A DNA stretch of 64,000 bases, from the NCBI GenBank assembly GCA_035578175.1, contig JAQMRL010000003.1, positions 89,382,469 through 89,446,468 on the forward strand. Reading direction: 5' to 3'. Position 1 is the stretch's first letter. Each line of letters begins with the position of its first letter. This document shows positions 19,725 through 32,945 of this stretch, piece after piece. The position numbers were made by a program, and so were the translations under genes. Source of the DNA: Catonia carolina. Its lineage: Eukaryota; Arthropoda; Insecta; Hemiptera; Achilidae. The notes beneath the pieces are model-generated. The model searched no databases. It was not told the origin of the DNA and saw nothing but the letters and a program-made list of their open reading frames with translations.

Positions 19725-22700
19725 TTAGATTACTTCAATTAAATTAATTACAAAACTTAACGCTTAAACAAAATTCGATTTAAAAAAATAACATACTATT
19801 ACTTACTATCAAAACAAGGATTTACCTGTACACAATCACTTTATACCATCCGTACGCAGCTTTAACGTAATTTAGAGCTAGTCTCGTAATGAAACTATTT
19901 CGAAAGAGCTCGACAATACTACTTCCATTCACAGTACAAATACTTAGTTTTCAACTACAAAAGCGTTAAATATTTATACACCTGCAGTCTGATAGTTTCT
20001 CAAATTATCAGAAAGGTCTTATAAATAGTAGGCTACAATAGAGATGCTTTTAACATTTTATCTACTTTACCAAAACATAATTATGATAGAAGAAACTCAT
20101 TACGAAAACATTTTAGGGTCTTTTTCCATTTCTGAGAGGACCTATATAAATAATTGCAACCCATTTATAATTATCCTTGATAAGTACACTCCGTCTCATA
20201 CAATATACAATTTCTTACAGTAAACAGTTTGTTCCTTTAACTACTTCTGTAAAATCTCTGAACAGTATTACCATATTATTGCAAACGCATTTGCTATTCT
20301 GCACCTTGTTAGGCAGGGTTTGGGTTAACATTTTGAAATTAACTGTGGTATTGTTGGTGATAATAATATATGTAATTAGTAAATTTTGTTGTTTATAAAT
20401 AGGTGTTAATATGATACAGTAATTCGTAACTGTACTAAAATGATCAAGTCTCTTCGATCACGATATTTTTGTGGTCAATCCTTAAAAGTTTGAAGACTGT
20501 AGAATAATATGATAGAAGTTTATTCGTCGTTTTAGCGCCAAATTCATATGTCTAAATCAATTAACTTCAGTTTCAGTTATTTTCCTACATCATGATAAAA
20601 AAATGAGATGATTGTTACTAGTTATAGACGTTCCTAGCTGTTGAGTTCATCAGTTCGTTTCCTGGTGTTATATTGAATTATATTTATTATCGTTATATTA
20701 GATTGAACAAATACAAGCGTTATCTAGTTTTAATGACCTAATTATTGTTATTAAACAAAACTCGTATAAATAATGCTTTGTACAATAAAAATGCTATTCT
20801 GGTTGTCACTTAATCCATTATTTAACGTGCAGGTAGTAGGGCATTATTCTTCCATTTCTTACTACTTTATTTGGTGGAGATTGTACCTATTTTGGTGCAA
20901 AGAATGAAAAAACTACGTTAGTTGTCTCTGACAATCCAACACTCATGAAGCCAGTAAACCGTCGAATTAATCAAGTCCACATTACAAAGAATATGTAGTT
21001 AAATAAGTTCAAACCTATTAATGGTTTATAAGATATTTTTATAAGCTTCATATTTTTGATATTTTATTGCTATTTTCCGTCTTCAGCAGGCACCTTTAAT
21101 TTTTCACTTAACTCTTATTTACTTAAGAGTCCGACCGTTTCTTGTTGTTATGTTTCGTTTTCCCTTTCTCATTGAACCCCTCAGATTCTTTAACGGTTTA
21201 CTAAATTCACTTCTGTCTTTTATTGTATCTTACATCTCTTTCGTTAATTTTAAGTTTAGATGAACTATCTATTCTTTCTTTTGTAATTTTTTCAATATAC
21301 ATTTCGTAAATATTTTCCGATCAATTTTAAAGATTTTTCATAAAAGTAAATATTACTATATCATATACAGACTGTTACTGCTTTAATTTTTCCTAAACAA
21401 CTTATCTATCTATCTCTTTATTTTTTTAAATTTCGGCCTTTTTTCTAATTTTTTCCTTAGAATGTTTTTCTGGTTCATTTATATTTTCTTCTTAAACTCT
21501 CCTACAAATGGAAGATACATTCTTATTCATGTTACAATATTTCAGGTTTTGTATTTTGATGTCTTAATTTACAGTTTAACGACATTAGTTTTTATTGTAA
21601 ATAATTTTTGCTAATTAATTTACTTTTCTCATTCACACACAAATTCTCTTAATATTTTTTAAACTATCCGAAGTATTTCAGTATCGGTTACTCGTATATT
21701 GATTCTAGTTCGTTAATAAAAGTTATTTTAACTTTTTTGTTATTCAAATGTGTGAGTATTAAGTTATTCAATGCTTGAGTTGCAAAATTCTGAATTTGAA
21801 GTGACTAAATTTAAAACCAATTACTTATTTATGTGCAGTAAATTGATTTAACACCATAAATTACGTCTGCAGCATTAAATGTTTGTCAGATACTTTTACT
21901 AATTCAATTAAATTGTTTTGATTAAATTTTCAATATCACAAATGCAACTTGTTAATTGTTCTGTCACTCATTCAGTTAGTAAATCAGCAATCAATGGCAG
22001 TTATTCGACCCCCGGCTGCCACCGCTTTTCTCTATTGCCCATGTTTTGCTGCTTTAGCCGACCGACTAGTACAGAACGTTGTTCCAATTTCATGCACACT
22101 GAACATACACTGACTGACTGGGTAGCTGTTAATATCACCCTTTGGTATTATTGCTCCACGGCTAGTTATTGATCATACCCGAGGTTCTGAATCACATTTG
22201 TTATTGCTATGCCACTAGAGTTTAGTTTACAGTCAAGTTATTTACGTTATAAAATTGTTTAACATCGTTAACTTATTTTAGTTTTATTGTTTTCCTTTTT
22301 ACTCCTCCGAGAAAATATTAATCATTTTAGGCATAAAAACCAAAGTAAATCCAATTACTGTTGTTTGACACTTCAATTTTTATATTACTGCAATATATCA
22401 TTTCTGGAATTACTTTTCCAGGTTAATATTAGAAACACATGCGAAACATTTTATGACGGATTTGTTTTGTGTTTTTTATCTTGAGTAAAATACTTACTTG
22501 TCCTTCAAACTGTATTTACCAACTAAACTTAATACTTTCTTCCCAATGACTCTCAAATAAATGACGTAATTATATTAATTTAAATGATAGTTTCATCGAG
22601 AAAATATTACTCCTTATTTATTAAAAAAAAAAACAGCGATTATTTACATCGTTATCTTAAAAATAATCGGATCATTATAGGCCTAACGCAATAACATTTT

Positions 22701-22730
22701 TTGATTTAGTTTATTTCAAGTCGGACTACA
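19725..22730. other. AT-rich non-coding stretch
   Basis: Nothing firmly recognisable. A patch at 21990-22190 is GC-richer (gctgccaccgcttttctcta onward) and is open for 84 codons from 21918, but the product resembles nothing I know and there is no splice evidence. Confidence 0.45.
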
Positions 22731-22734
22731 GTGG

Positions 22735-22835
22735 GTTTAAACTTGTAAGAAATTTCTAGACCCTAGCCGGGAATTAAACCCAGGACCTCCATTGTTGTAG
22801 GCTACCGCGGTACCACTACGCTACGGAGATGAACA
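22735..22835 (-). repeat. tRNA-derived SINE, family B
   Basis: On the minus strand a perfect A box TAGCGTAGTGG is followed by CCTGGGTTTAATTCC (B box with changes) and CGGCTAGGGTCTAGAAATTT, then AAACCCACTGTA. The B box and downstream part recur at 3785 and 29375. Confidence 0.7.
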
Positions 22836-22919
22836 TTATTAATATTATTACTTGAGGAAACTCTTTTATCTTATTTCTAATTACAATATTTAAATTTATG
22901 ATTTTGTGGTACATCATTG

Positions 22920-23350
22920 TCCTCTTTTACTTTTTAACAGAATTTACGATACAATAATGTCGGCACTTGAAAGAACAGTTCCAAATTGACACATTGATGA
23001 AATTCTATAAGACGGTGGGAGTCTCAAAATTGACATTGTAAAGGTTTTGCTGTGGAAGTATGAAACTCCATTCAATCGCATAGTTACGCTTTTTAAGAAG
23101 CGTTTAGGGCTGCATGAGACTAGATCGATCAGAAATGAGGATATTCGATGAGAATTAGTTGTTGGTTAATTTAAGAAGATGATTATGGATTAAGTCGGAA
23201 ACGAACTGGTCATTTTCAAAGAATTTTTCTATATAGGATTTCTAGATTACCAAAAAGTTAAAACCAATTGGAAGGCGTGATCCAGAACGACCACTGGTTA
23301 GGTGGATGCCAAAAGAGATACTGAGACCTAAGTCTTGAATGGAAGAACTT
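22920..23350 (+). mobile_element. Decayed LINE 3' end, family beta
   Basis: Fragmented plus frames give MKFYKTVGVSKLT, LRSV-GCMRLD-IRNEDI-like and KPIGRRDPERPLVRW, in the same order as KFYKVMAIPVLA ... FLRQVKGCTREDRIRNEEI ... KPIGKRNIGRPRKRW in the young copy at 49559-50109. Several stops and frameshifts mark it as old. Confidence 0.65.
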
Positions 23351-24180
23351 TGTAGTTTTTGAGAAGTTTGCTAATGGCTTCACAGAATATCAAAGACATG
23401 TGAGTATCTTAACAAATAAATACTTTTCCAATACAAATCAAGTATTTTAATTTCAAAACACGAAAATCCTATGCACTAGACTACTTCAAACTGATCTAAC
23501 AGTGTTTTTCTATAGAAAGTAAGCTGGGTAAAAACAATTAAGATCGTAAAAGTAACAGAGCTTTTAATTGTAACTGGCAAATCTATGAACAAAGCAATGA
23601 ATTTTCAATAAAAGTAGCATTATGTTTTAAACTTCATGAAGAGTAAAAATAACAACGAAAGCATCATGGTGCAGCTTTACTCATGGTGTAAGTTACACCC
23701 AACACTCATCTGGTAAATTTAATACTCGTTACATAATTTTTATTGAAGAATACAAATTAAAAATTAGGCAAAATAAATTAGCCTATTGGAAAAGTACTGT
23801 TGATGATTTTAACTAATTAATACTGTTCTAGTTGTTGCAATAATATTTTGATGTTATGATAAATAGGTATTTGACCCTGCACGATGTATCAGAATAACAA
23901 ATAAGCTGATGGCGACGATATGATAACATGAATGACATGAAGAAGCAGACAATCCATCGGTGAAGCTTCTATGGTTTTGTTTTTCTAGTGTAATTATGCA
24001 TAGTGTTTTCAGATATACTTTAATGATCCGAATTTTTTAAAGATCGCTGTTCCAAGCTCTTTTTAACATTCTGGGACAGTTATTCGACAAAGTAATGAAC
24101 TTATCGTTGTAATTAGTTTATTTTTATGTCTATAAACTTTTGTGAAAACGTTGATAGTATTGTTTTCTTACGTTTTCTTA
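23350..24180. other. AT-rich non-coding stretch
   Basis: No gene or repeat recognised. Confidence 0.5.
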
Positions 24181-24184
24181 CACA

Positions 24185-24525
24185 GCTATCATCAGATCCT
24201 TCCTTCTTTGCGGTGCACTAGTTTGGTGGCTTATCCTCTCCTCCGTCAACAAAAGAAAACTCTCCTCCCGTCACAACCGCATAGTAAGATAAATTTCCAA
24301 CCTCCACTACCTCATCAATAATAAAACCGTCTACGACTACGTCCTCACCCCCACCCTGGAGGAGTTCATACACCGAACTTCAAGAGTCCTTCACGACGTC
24401 GGTCAACGCTCTGTACAGCCAGCTGTCAGACAAATCTACACGATACCTCACCCGCCACAAGGAAAGACTAAACAACCATTCCACGATTTTCTATAGACTC
24501 CCTACAAACATCCCTATAAATATTT
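24185..24525 (+). mobile_element. Decayed Jockey-like LINE C-terminus
   Basis: A C-rich segment unlike its surroundings reads AIIRSFLLCGALVWW, then after an in-frame stop NNKTVYDYVLTPTLEEFIHR, and after a frameshift LSDKSTRYLTRHKERLNNHS. This follows the Jockey-tail order (Y-xxRPxxxYGxxxW, SNxTxHxDLxxPTxEE, FYxKLxxHxNxL). It belongs to a different subfamily from A and B. Confidence 0.6.
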
Positions 24526-24699
24526 CCTACTAGTAAAGAACAGTCCCGACTAGAAAAAACTTCCCTTCCCAAGGCAGTGTTCTTGCTGTTTTCCCGATTC
24601 CGAGCCCATCTTTCTCCTAATCAATCATCTGTAATTCAAAACAAAGAAAAATTCCAAAAATGTTTCTTTCATCCAATTCTCCGAACGATAAGGTAGCCT

Positions 24700-24830
24700 A
24701 GCTACGACGTCGTCATCCCGAACGCAAGCTCACTTCTTTCAGGAATCGGACTCGGACTCTTCTTACGTTGATTGCGTAAGAAACTTGTAGGTCATCGTGA
24801 ATAGCTCACTTTCTTACGTTTCAAGAGGAG
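24700..24830 (-). mobile_element. Short Jockey-like fragment
   Basis: The minus strand reads AIHDDLQVSYAINVRRVRVR, and the plus sequence gtaggtcatcgtgaatagctca aligns with gtaggtcatcgtgcagtgtt of the 14240-14720 element. Boundaries are unclear. Confidence 0.45.
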
Positions 24831-24955
24831 TCAAGAATATAATGTGAATTTTCTTTTGAACATTTACTACCTGTCCAGTATTATGAGCGATGTTGTTGTT
24901 AAGAGGACTAACTTATTTACTTTTTTATTATATTTAAAATTTAAAACGAATATAA

Positions 24956-26062
24956 ACAGGGTGTTTCGGTTAGTGTTACCGGCGCTTTCCGAGCTCATTG
25001 TACTAGTAAAAATAATGAAAAAATTTCACATATTCATAGGTCTGGAAATGCGTAGTTAACGAGTTACGGCTAGTGAAAGATTTCGCCAGGAATTTGGAAC
25101 CCTGGGTGAAAGGAAGACTTTTTGGAATTCTAGGAAGGTAATGTAAGGCACGAATGAAGTGGTTGCTTATAACTTTTGAGCTGCTGAATCAAATAAAATA
25201 GATCTGTATCTCTGTATCTCTTTTAGTTTCTAAGATATTCTACGTTAAACTCAAAAAATAAGTCGAAAAACACAATATTTTACGTTTGACCTACAATAAC
25301 TTTGTTAAATAGTTAATGAACACTTAAAATTTTTAAACAAAACTTGTAGGAAATTTAATTATGCGAAAATTGGTGCAAATAAAGTGATAAAGAAACAAAT
25401 AATAGTTATTGAAATCAAATTTTATTACTAAGACTCACCGTATGAAAACGAAGGAATTTAAAGAAAAAATCCAAAATTTTGCCAGCCGCATTGGCGTAGT
25501 TGGTAACGTACTCACCTCTCATCATGCGGTCCTGGGTTCGTATCCTACTCAGGCTCGGCATATTATCATACGTTAAAAAAAATCATTTCATCCTCCATTG
25601 CATAAAGTTACACCCCAACATCGTAGCTAATGACCGTTGCAGTTGATGCGACGTTAAATAAATAAATAATAAAAAAACCAAAATTTTAAAATTTCACTAA
25701 AATAAAATAAAAAATAGTGTATTGCTTCATTTAATATGTTTTCGACTTATTTTTTTGAGTTTGAAGTACGCTACCTTAGAAACTAAGAGAGATACAGTTC
25801 CGGGACCTGTTTTATTTGATTCAGCCACTCCAAAACTATAAGAAACCACTTCATTCGTTCCTTATATTACCTTTCTAGAATTCCAAAAAATCTCTCCTTC
25901 ACCCACCGTTCCAAATTCTTGGTGAAATCTTTCGCTAGTCTTAACTCGTTAACTACAATTTTACGCATTTCCGGAACTATGTTTATGTATGAACTTTTTT
26001 CATTATTTTTACTAGTACAATGAGCTCAGAAAGCGCTGGTAACACTAATCGAAACACCCTGT
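24956..26062. mobile_element. Foldback element with ~310-bp inverted arms, CAGGGTG ends
   Basis: Left end acagggtgtttcggttagtgtt is the exact complement of the right end aacactaatcgaaacaccctgt. Arms run about 24956-25270 and 25735-26062 with moderate divergence. No transposase is present. A SINE sits in the central loop. Flanks share only an ATA/TATA-like motif, so the target duplication is unresolved. Its arms share blocks (attgtac...taaaaataatgaaaaa, gagttacggctag) with the foldback at 51451-52461, so the two belong to one superfamily. Confidence 0.85.
25481..25677 (+). repeat. tRNA-derived SINE, family A, with perfect TSD
   Basis: Begins gccagccgcattggcgtagt and ends gatgcgacgttaaataaata plus A-rich tail. 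It is bounded by a perfect 10-bp target-site duplication ccaaaatttt at 25471-25480 and 25678-25687. B box is GGTTCGTATCC (one change). It inserted into the loop of the foldback element. Confidence 0.92.
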
Positions 26063-26064
26063 AT

Positions 26065-27270
26065 ATCTACTAAAGTTAAATTTTAATATGTTATTTTCTA
26101 TTGTTTAATATTTATATGAGTTAAAGAACTATTTTCTTAATGTTTAAACTATGCTCTAAAAATAATTTTTAAACTAATACGGTAAAAACACAAATTTAAA
26201 TACTTAATTCGGTTTTGCATTATTGTTTTAATTTGTTTGTAAAAATTTCTGCTGTTTTTATTTTTCAGTATTTTAAACTTTTTGAATACTTTGTAATTTA
26301 AGCTAGTACACCGCAAGCGGTTTAGTAATAATATGAACTTTCGTAATTCAAAAAGTACTGTGTTTATCTACCTGTTATTCGTGCATGGTACAAAAAAACT
26401 TTTTTAATTAACTTTAATAAAAAATATATATGTATAAGGCAGGATCACGCTACGGCCTGTGCGCTTTATATTATATTCATATGACAAACATATAAATGTT
26501 TACATGAAAACCTCGTTATTTTTTTATAAAAAACCATTAAAGCTTCTCTTAGGCAAATAAGATTACATGCATTTAACTATCGTTGTAATCCGATTGTATT
26601 ACATTGAAGCTAATAAGATATTTAGAAAATTAATACCAAAAATTTTATTTCCTCACAGAATTATCTAATAGGCTATGATATTTTTATATGAAAATTAAGG
26701 GAATCTTTTTTTAATTTACTACATTTAATTTTCTCATGGATGACAAATTAACATGTAGGTCTACACTAATTATTACAAAATATTAGTGAATGCATAAAAA
26801 ACTAGTAAATATAGTCGATATATTTTTTTAATTATGGGGGGAATAACCATTAGAAACATATTTTGGTTATGCAAATTAGTGAAAAACTTTTTTTGCTACT
26901 CTTAAATTTATCTGTTCTTTTTATCGAATACTGAATTAAAATTATTTCAAAAATTAATCCTCATCCCCTAAAATTAAGGTGGGGTTAAAAAGCAGCTTCT
27001 GGGTTTAGAAAACATAAATTGGGTGTTTTTCATTAAAATTACGTGAAATTTGGTCTAAAATTAAAGAAAAGATCTTGTTCTAAAGCACGAGCTATGTTGA
27101 TTTTCTCCATTGATAACGCTTAAGTTTCTATCAGTAGGGCAGTAACTAATATTAATTACTTGTTCTTTTCCAAATTTAGCTGATTTACGTTTTGGTTATA
27201 CCTGAACAGATTGTAGGCTATGTCCTAAAACGAAAAAAGTAATGTTGTAAAATAATTTTTGTTTGTTTAA
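26065..27270. other. AT-rich non-coding stretch
   Basis: No supported feature. Confidence 0.5.
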
Positions 27271-27273
27271 AAC

Positions 27274-27365
27274 AAAATCATTTCATCCTCCATTGTACAA
27301 AAATTGCACCCCAACGTCGTCGCTAATGACCGTTGTAGTTGATGCAACGTTAAATAAATTAATTA
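27274..27365 (+). repeat. 5'-truncated SINE, family A
   Basis: Only the body and tail are present: aaaatcatttcatcctccat, then cgtcgtcgctaatgaccgtt, gatgcaacgttaaataaatt. It lacks the tRNA-like head. Confidence 0.85.
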
Positions 27366-27369
27366 AAAA

Positions 27370-29370
27370 ATAAAAATTATTTTTAAGTTTTATAAATTTG
27401 TACAATACGTATTTTAACGGTTGTTAATGGAATCTTTAGTCAGTTAAGTTACAAATATTTCTGCTCGTTTAAATAAATGGAATAACTAATGACTAACGAA
27501 ATAACTAGTGAATTAATGGGTATTCAACGTTTTACAAAGCTTTCAAAGTTGAAAAGCTTTATTCAGAACCGAGATGAACGTTTAGTGAAAAGTTTATTAA
27601 ATTTGTAATTGATTTTTTTTTGTAATACAATGAGCAATAATTAACCAGTTAATTGATTATCTGTTAAATTAACAAACCGACCGAATTATAGTGCTTATTT
27701 TTCATAATAAATGACTAAATGTGCCGTCAAATTTAGCGTATAAAAAAAGATTGATTATACACCTAACTCCTAAATTCGATGGGAAGGTCGGTGGTTACGT
27801 TGTTAGAACTGTTAAAATTTTCTCTGATTGGAATTCAATGGCGTTCCCGTGTGCCGCTCACCACCACAACAATGTAGTTTCGCTGTTACGGCGTACGTTG
27901 GTTGGTTGGGCTCTTACCGCGTGAATGCTTTTGTTTCAATCATTCCGGATGACTGTATTCTTTGCCTTTACGTTCTTTTATTGCATCCCTTTTTACGTTT
28001 TACCTCTACAAGAGCGCTTTCTCTACCGTCTATCTATCAAAAGTACTTCGGATTCGCTTTTGTTATAATTTTAACTAACGTCTAAACCAATATTATGCAA
28101 GAGATAAATGTTTTCCCCACATGATTTAGCTCTTCATTTTTATTTGATATTGGTCCATTATTTTCTATTTGTTTTACAACTGAGTAATTTGTAGACTTTG
28201 CCTCTCTGTTTAAACATAATATATTGCATGCGTGATTTCTTATAAATTACAGAAAAATATATTACATTATTATTAACAAAACCTGAATTTTTCTATCTTC
28301 TAATCAATTCATTCGCTAGCCTCAGAGCAGTCACGTTAAAATTGGGTTTGAACACATCACTGGGTGAATAAAAATTACTATTAGCGTTAGAACATACATC
28401 CTGCATTTTATATAGGCTATCTGCTGCAGAATAGAATGCGGTTGACAATTTGAAATAAAAATAAAACAACTAAATAAGATAGTAATAATAAAATAATAAT
28501 AATATAAAAATCAACTAGAAAATTTGATATACGAAGGCTTACATAACAAAGTAACGTAAAACAAGGAAACACAAAGACTAAGATTGATACCCATTGGCAT
28601 ATATTTGGGTATTTAAGCCCTAATTAACTGTTAATTTATTATTTGTAGTAATAACCTTTTTTTTAGTTATAACTCAGAAAAGATCTCTGTTTTATCTTCT
28701 TTTTAGGCGCCGGGCTGGATTTCCAGGAAGGTGAAAGCGATAAAGTTTTTGAATTAGAGGATTATTGAATTAAAAACTAAAACTATTAAATAAATTAAAG
28801 TTCTTAAATTAGAGAATTTTAGTAATTTTTTTTAAACTGTTTATAATAAGACTGTGCTACCTCTTGAATGATAGTAATCTGTAAATCGGAGTGTAAAGTG
28901 TCATTATCTGCGTAAGATAGAGCTCTTCATAAACGTAGCAATTTTGATTGGAACGTCTGAAGAAGTATAGGTGTAAAAGACAATAGATTTTGCTGAGCCA
29001 TTTAATAACTGGACTCTGTAAGTCCAAACTAATTTAAATAATGATAGTACAGCAGTAATTATAGGTAATTTTTTAAGATAAATTTTAAACTATTCGATTA
29101 TTCGCAGTGATAAATTTAAGATTGAAGATACTAAAATTTATATTATCCATTAACATAAAATTATTTCTATTTTTATGTATTTATCCATTCGCTACTTTAA
29201 AATTTTTTTATCCCTTCCACTTCTCCTTTCTCTAGCTGTCTCTCCCAAATTGATCCCCCCGTATACTCTCCTGAATACTTAGTATATTGTAGAAATACTT
29301 AGTTTAATCTATGAAACATTTTTTAGTCCATTTAAAATCGTTTCAGCATGTTTATCATTAGCTACTTCAG
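27370..29370. other. AT-rich non-coding stretch
   Basis: Two overlapping short ORFs at 27721-28085 lie in a slightly GC-richer patch, but neither resembles a known protein nor has convincing splice sites. Confidence 0.45.
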
Positions 29371-29374
29371 TGGA

Positions 29375-29450
29375 TTATGAAACAGTGGGTTTCTACTTGC
29401 AGTAATTTCCAGATTTTAGCCGGGATAAAACCCGGTATCTTCCGTTTTTT
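29375..29450 (-). repeat. SINE family B fragment
   Basis: The minus strand has GGGTTTTATCCCGGCTAAAATC, TGGAAATTACTGCAAG, then AAACCCACTGTTTCATAATC, matching the B box and downstream part of 22735-22835. The A box half is missing. Confidence 0.6.
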
Positions 29451-29939
29451 GAAACAGCTTGTTTATTTGATTAAAAAAATATTTCTAATAAATATGTAGA
29501 CTAAGTATATTTTATAACGAAAATAGTTTATTACAATATTAAATTTATCGATGTTTAAATTTAACGTTATTTTGAATTGGTGTAGTATTTTACGAGTACA
29601 TTAGGTCAATGAAATAATCTGTACCAAACTTTAGACCAATACATTATTACAAAATAATGGTTTCCAACACTTAACTGATTACATAACACTATTATACAAA
29701 CGAACTGAGGTGGAACATAAACCACAAAGTAAACTTTTTGTATGGTTTTAGCGCAAGTCTTATCTTTTAGCAATATGATATGCAAATTTCATTTCATATT
29801 AAATTTAGGTCATTTTTTACTCATTTTAAATTGTTTTTTTCTAATAGCCTATTTGTATTTTTTGTCACCTTATCTCTGGCTCGGTACAATAGTACAAACT
29901 AGGTTCTATCACACTTTTTACTTTCTTTTGCTTGTATGA

Positions 29940-30875
29940 ATATAAAGGAAGGAAAGTACCTATTGTTTTTATATCGATTTTCGAAATCGAGTTTTCACCG
30001 GATATACACGTTTTCAGACCCCCTGATCCCAAAAATCATGTTTTTAGCGGTTGGTCTGTGCGTGTATGAACAAAATAAATCTCAAGAACGGAAGATTGTA
30101 CGTACTTCAAACTTAAGTTAGATAATAGTAGAGGACCCGACACGAACCTTTTCATAAAAATCGGTCAATCGGAAGTAGTAGTTTATTTGTGTATTTTTTC
30201 CTTTTTTGTGATTTTCTCAAAAACGGCTCCTACGATTTTTTAAAAAAAAATCGCCTTATTTAAAACAATTGTTTTGCTCTGCAAGTTATGGTAGGTGCCA
30301 TGTCTGCTGGAATTGTTAGGGAGGCTGTACTGTAGTAGAGAAATTTTTTTTTAGGATTTCGGCCTTAATAAATGCATTTAGCGCAAAAGTGTAAATAATG
30401 AAAGTTATAGACAATTCAAAAATCCACGACTTTTTTTTCAAACATTATTTTGTATAAGCTTTGTTTAGCGGTAATTAGTAATTTTTTTCTCATTAATGTT
30501 TTTAAAAAATGGATTTTTTTAAGATTTCGGCCGTAGTATGCATTTACGACAAAAGTTTACTATATAATCAAATTAATAGGAAATTAAAAGATCTAAAATT
30601 TTTGTTTTAAGAATTTTTCTCTACAGAGCCTAGTTTAGCGTGAATTGTGATTTTACATAATATTAAGCCAAACTGAGGTTGGTTTTCATTTGCACCATTC
30701 ACTTATGATTGCAATAAGGTTATGTTTATTGAGTTTAGTTTTTTGTTTATTTCTAATGTTTTATTACTAATATTGTCATATTATATATATTATATATATT
30801 TTGGTTATATTGGTCATTATTTGCATTATCAAGAGAAAGTCATGTGAATGTTTTACACCAGATTTTTATTACATC
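29940..30875 (+). repeat. ~900-bp non-coding dispersed repeat, copy 2
   Basis: Parallel to 17340-18250 throughout. It extends further left with aaggaaagtacctattgttt and a tcgattttcgaaatcga palindrome (29975-29991). A (TATA)n stretch near 30780-30800 is private to this copy. A diverged third piece (agtttttgcagataat through cggtgcttagttcagcgtca) appears at 63090-63200. Confidence 0.8.
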
Positions 30876-31158
30876 GTAAGGGGCTTAGATTTCAGCATTC
30901 CTCAGATTTACTTAGAACGGTGGTTTTAATTTAGATGCTCGAATTATGAATTTAATTCTACAAATATCAAATTATTTTGATGTGTGAAGATAGAAAAATA
31001 TGGTTAAAGTTTTTTATATAAAACGTTTTACTCAATAATTTTTGAAGTCGTCGTAAATTAGAAACTGTGTCATTGATAAATTTTGTAAAAGTTCGTTTGG
31101 GTGCCTGTGAAACTTCTCAAAAATAGTCGAAGGTCATGTTTTTGACTGTATCAATATA

Positions 31159-31290
31159 GAAGTAGGACATTTTTTGGTTTAAAAAAAAGAAGAAACTAAA
31201 AGTCAGTGTAATATAAATATTTCAGTGATTTGTATAAGAGGCATCTCCAAAACATTATGTGATGTTACATTATTTGAACCATAAAATAGG
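31159..31290 (+). repeat. Diverged direct repeat, copy 1
   Basis: gaagtaggacattttttggttt...agtcagtgtaatat...cagtgatttgt matches 31762-31868 on the same strand, about 600 bp downstream. Unknown origin. Confidence 0.7.
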
Positions 31291-31761
31291 GTTTCTATAT
31301 AAATAAATTTGGATTGTAAGACGTGTATTTTTTTAAATGTTACTTTTTAATGTAGTTCCAAATATCTGGAGTACGTATGCCCAAATTAGTCATTAATTGT
31401 ACAGTAATTTTGACCCAGCTACGAAGTTTCCTTAGTATACAAGACAAACAGACAACATAGTATAGGGTGACTTAAAAAGAGACGAGTATTGAAACTTATT
31501 TAAGACATATTTTTGATGATAAACTTCGGTTAAAATAATTAATTCTACTGTATTCTTATTTTGATTCTATTCAACGATAAAAAGAATGGTTTAACAATTC
31601 GAGATTAATGGGATATGTTAATATATTCTTAATCTAAACTATTTGTGTCATTTAACATAAATTTCAGTAGACTCCTGTTGAAATGTTAAAAATTTTAATC
31701 ATTCAGTTAACTAATGGATAAAAGAATGTTAAAGTAAACTCATTATTTACAAAAAAAGATT

Positions 31762-31868
31762 GAAGTAGGATATTTTTTGGTTTACAAACAAAGAAACTAA
31801 GAGTCAGTGTAATATATCTCAGTGATTTGTTTCATGTTACTACATTAACCCTAAAATATTATCGGGTA
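31762..31868 (+). repeat. Diverged direct repeat, copy 2
   Basis: Contains gaagtaggatattttttggt, aaagaaactaagagtcagtg and tcagtgatttgt in the same order as copy 1. Together they may mark the ends of an old element or a segmental duplication. Confidence 0.7.
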
Positions 31869-32149
31869 GGTAAAGAGACAGACAGTAGTTAAATACATTC
31901 CTATTTCTAGGCGAATTTAGGCTAACCGTGGTATCTTGGCAACAATGTTAGTTGGTAGTTAGAAGTGTGAAAGTGAATGAATGATCTCTTGTTGAAGAGA
32001 AGGTAGTTACAGTAATACGTCCGTTGCACAAGGCATACACAAGCTTCTGGTTTAATTTATCTCGACTAGGCCCTTATAACATCTCCTAAATAGTTAGTGT
32101 AGTTCACCAACCTCACTCCGGAGTTAACCACCGCAGCCATTATACACTA

Positions 32150-32170
32150 CATTATATATATATATATATA
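32150..32170. repeat. (TA)n microsatellite
   Basis: About ten uninterrupted TA units. Confidence 0.85.
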
Positions 32171-32470
32171 AAACGCAATACATCATGGCAAATGTATATC
32201 GCAGTATACAACTAACTTACTGTTCACGCTATCAAATCCAAGATGTTTGGTTAGCCAGCTTCTCACCTTAAAGCACAACTCAAGTCCTTTCTCTTTTGTA
32301 GTAAATATTACAAAGTGAAATGTACTTGAATTTTTTATGAAGTTTTAAAAAATGTACTTATTTTATTATCATAACGTTTGAAAACAAACTTTACACACTC
32401 GCTTATTTAAAATACTTAGTAAAATCTTAACAGATATAAATAAAAAGAAAACAGGTAACTCAAAATAGAG

Positions 32471-32793
32471 AACTTTTATGTTTGTAAAATTTTCAAGTGG
32501 CTTGTGCCACTTTTTCTGACGTTGAAGGTAATTTTTTTTTGCTTAATTTTATACAAGACGGTGGTTTATGGTGGAAAAATACTATACTGATTATTCAAAG
32601 TTCTTTTAGGATCTGGTTGTTCACAAAAAAACGAAAAAAGATTACAAAAATTAGAAGACTTTCATTTTTGTAAATTTTCAAGGCTTGTGCCAGCTCTTCT
32701 GAAGGTAAATTATGTTGTTATTATCGTTAAACGAGACGGTGGTTTATGGTGGGGATCTTTTAGGATCTGGTTGTTTACAAACAACAAAACTTC
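32471..32793 (+). repeat. Two tandem diverged units of ~160 bp
   Basis: Unit 1 (32471-32635) and unit 2 (32659-32793) share, in order, tttgtaaa(a)ttttcaag, ggcttgtgcca, gacggtggtttatggtgg and cttttaggatctggttgtt. The last phrase also occurs next to the R1-like LINE at 17284 and in altered form at 4119. No ORF. Confidence 0.75.
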
Positions 32794-32945
32794 TTTTTCA
32801 ATTTATGACAGATATTTTTTTACTGATCATTTACGTTAATTATGACAGTTGTAACTACTAGAAAATTACAATAAAATACATAACTTAATAGAAGGCTAAA
32901 TTGACTACAAAATGTTTTAAAAAAATGACGTAAATTTACTTTCAA

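Noticed and set aside
21918..22172. 84-codon plus ORF in a GC-richer patch
   Set aside because: No domain, no splice signals with matching neighbours; left unassigned.
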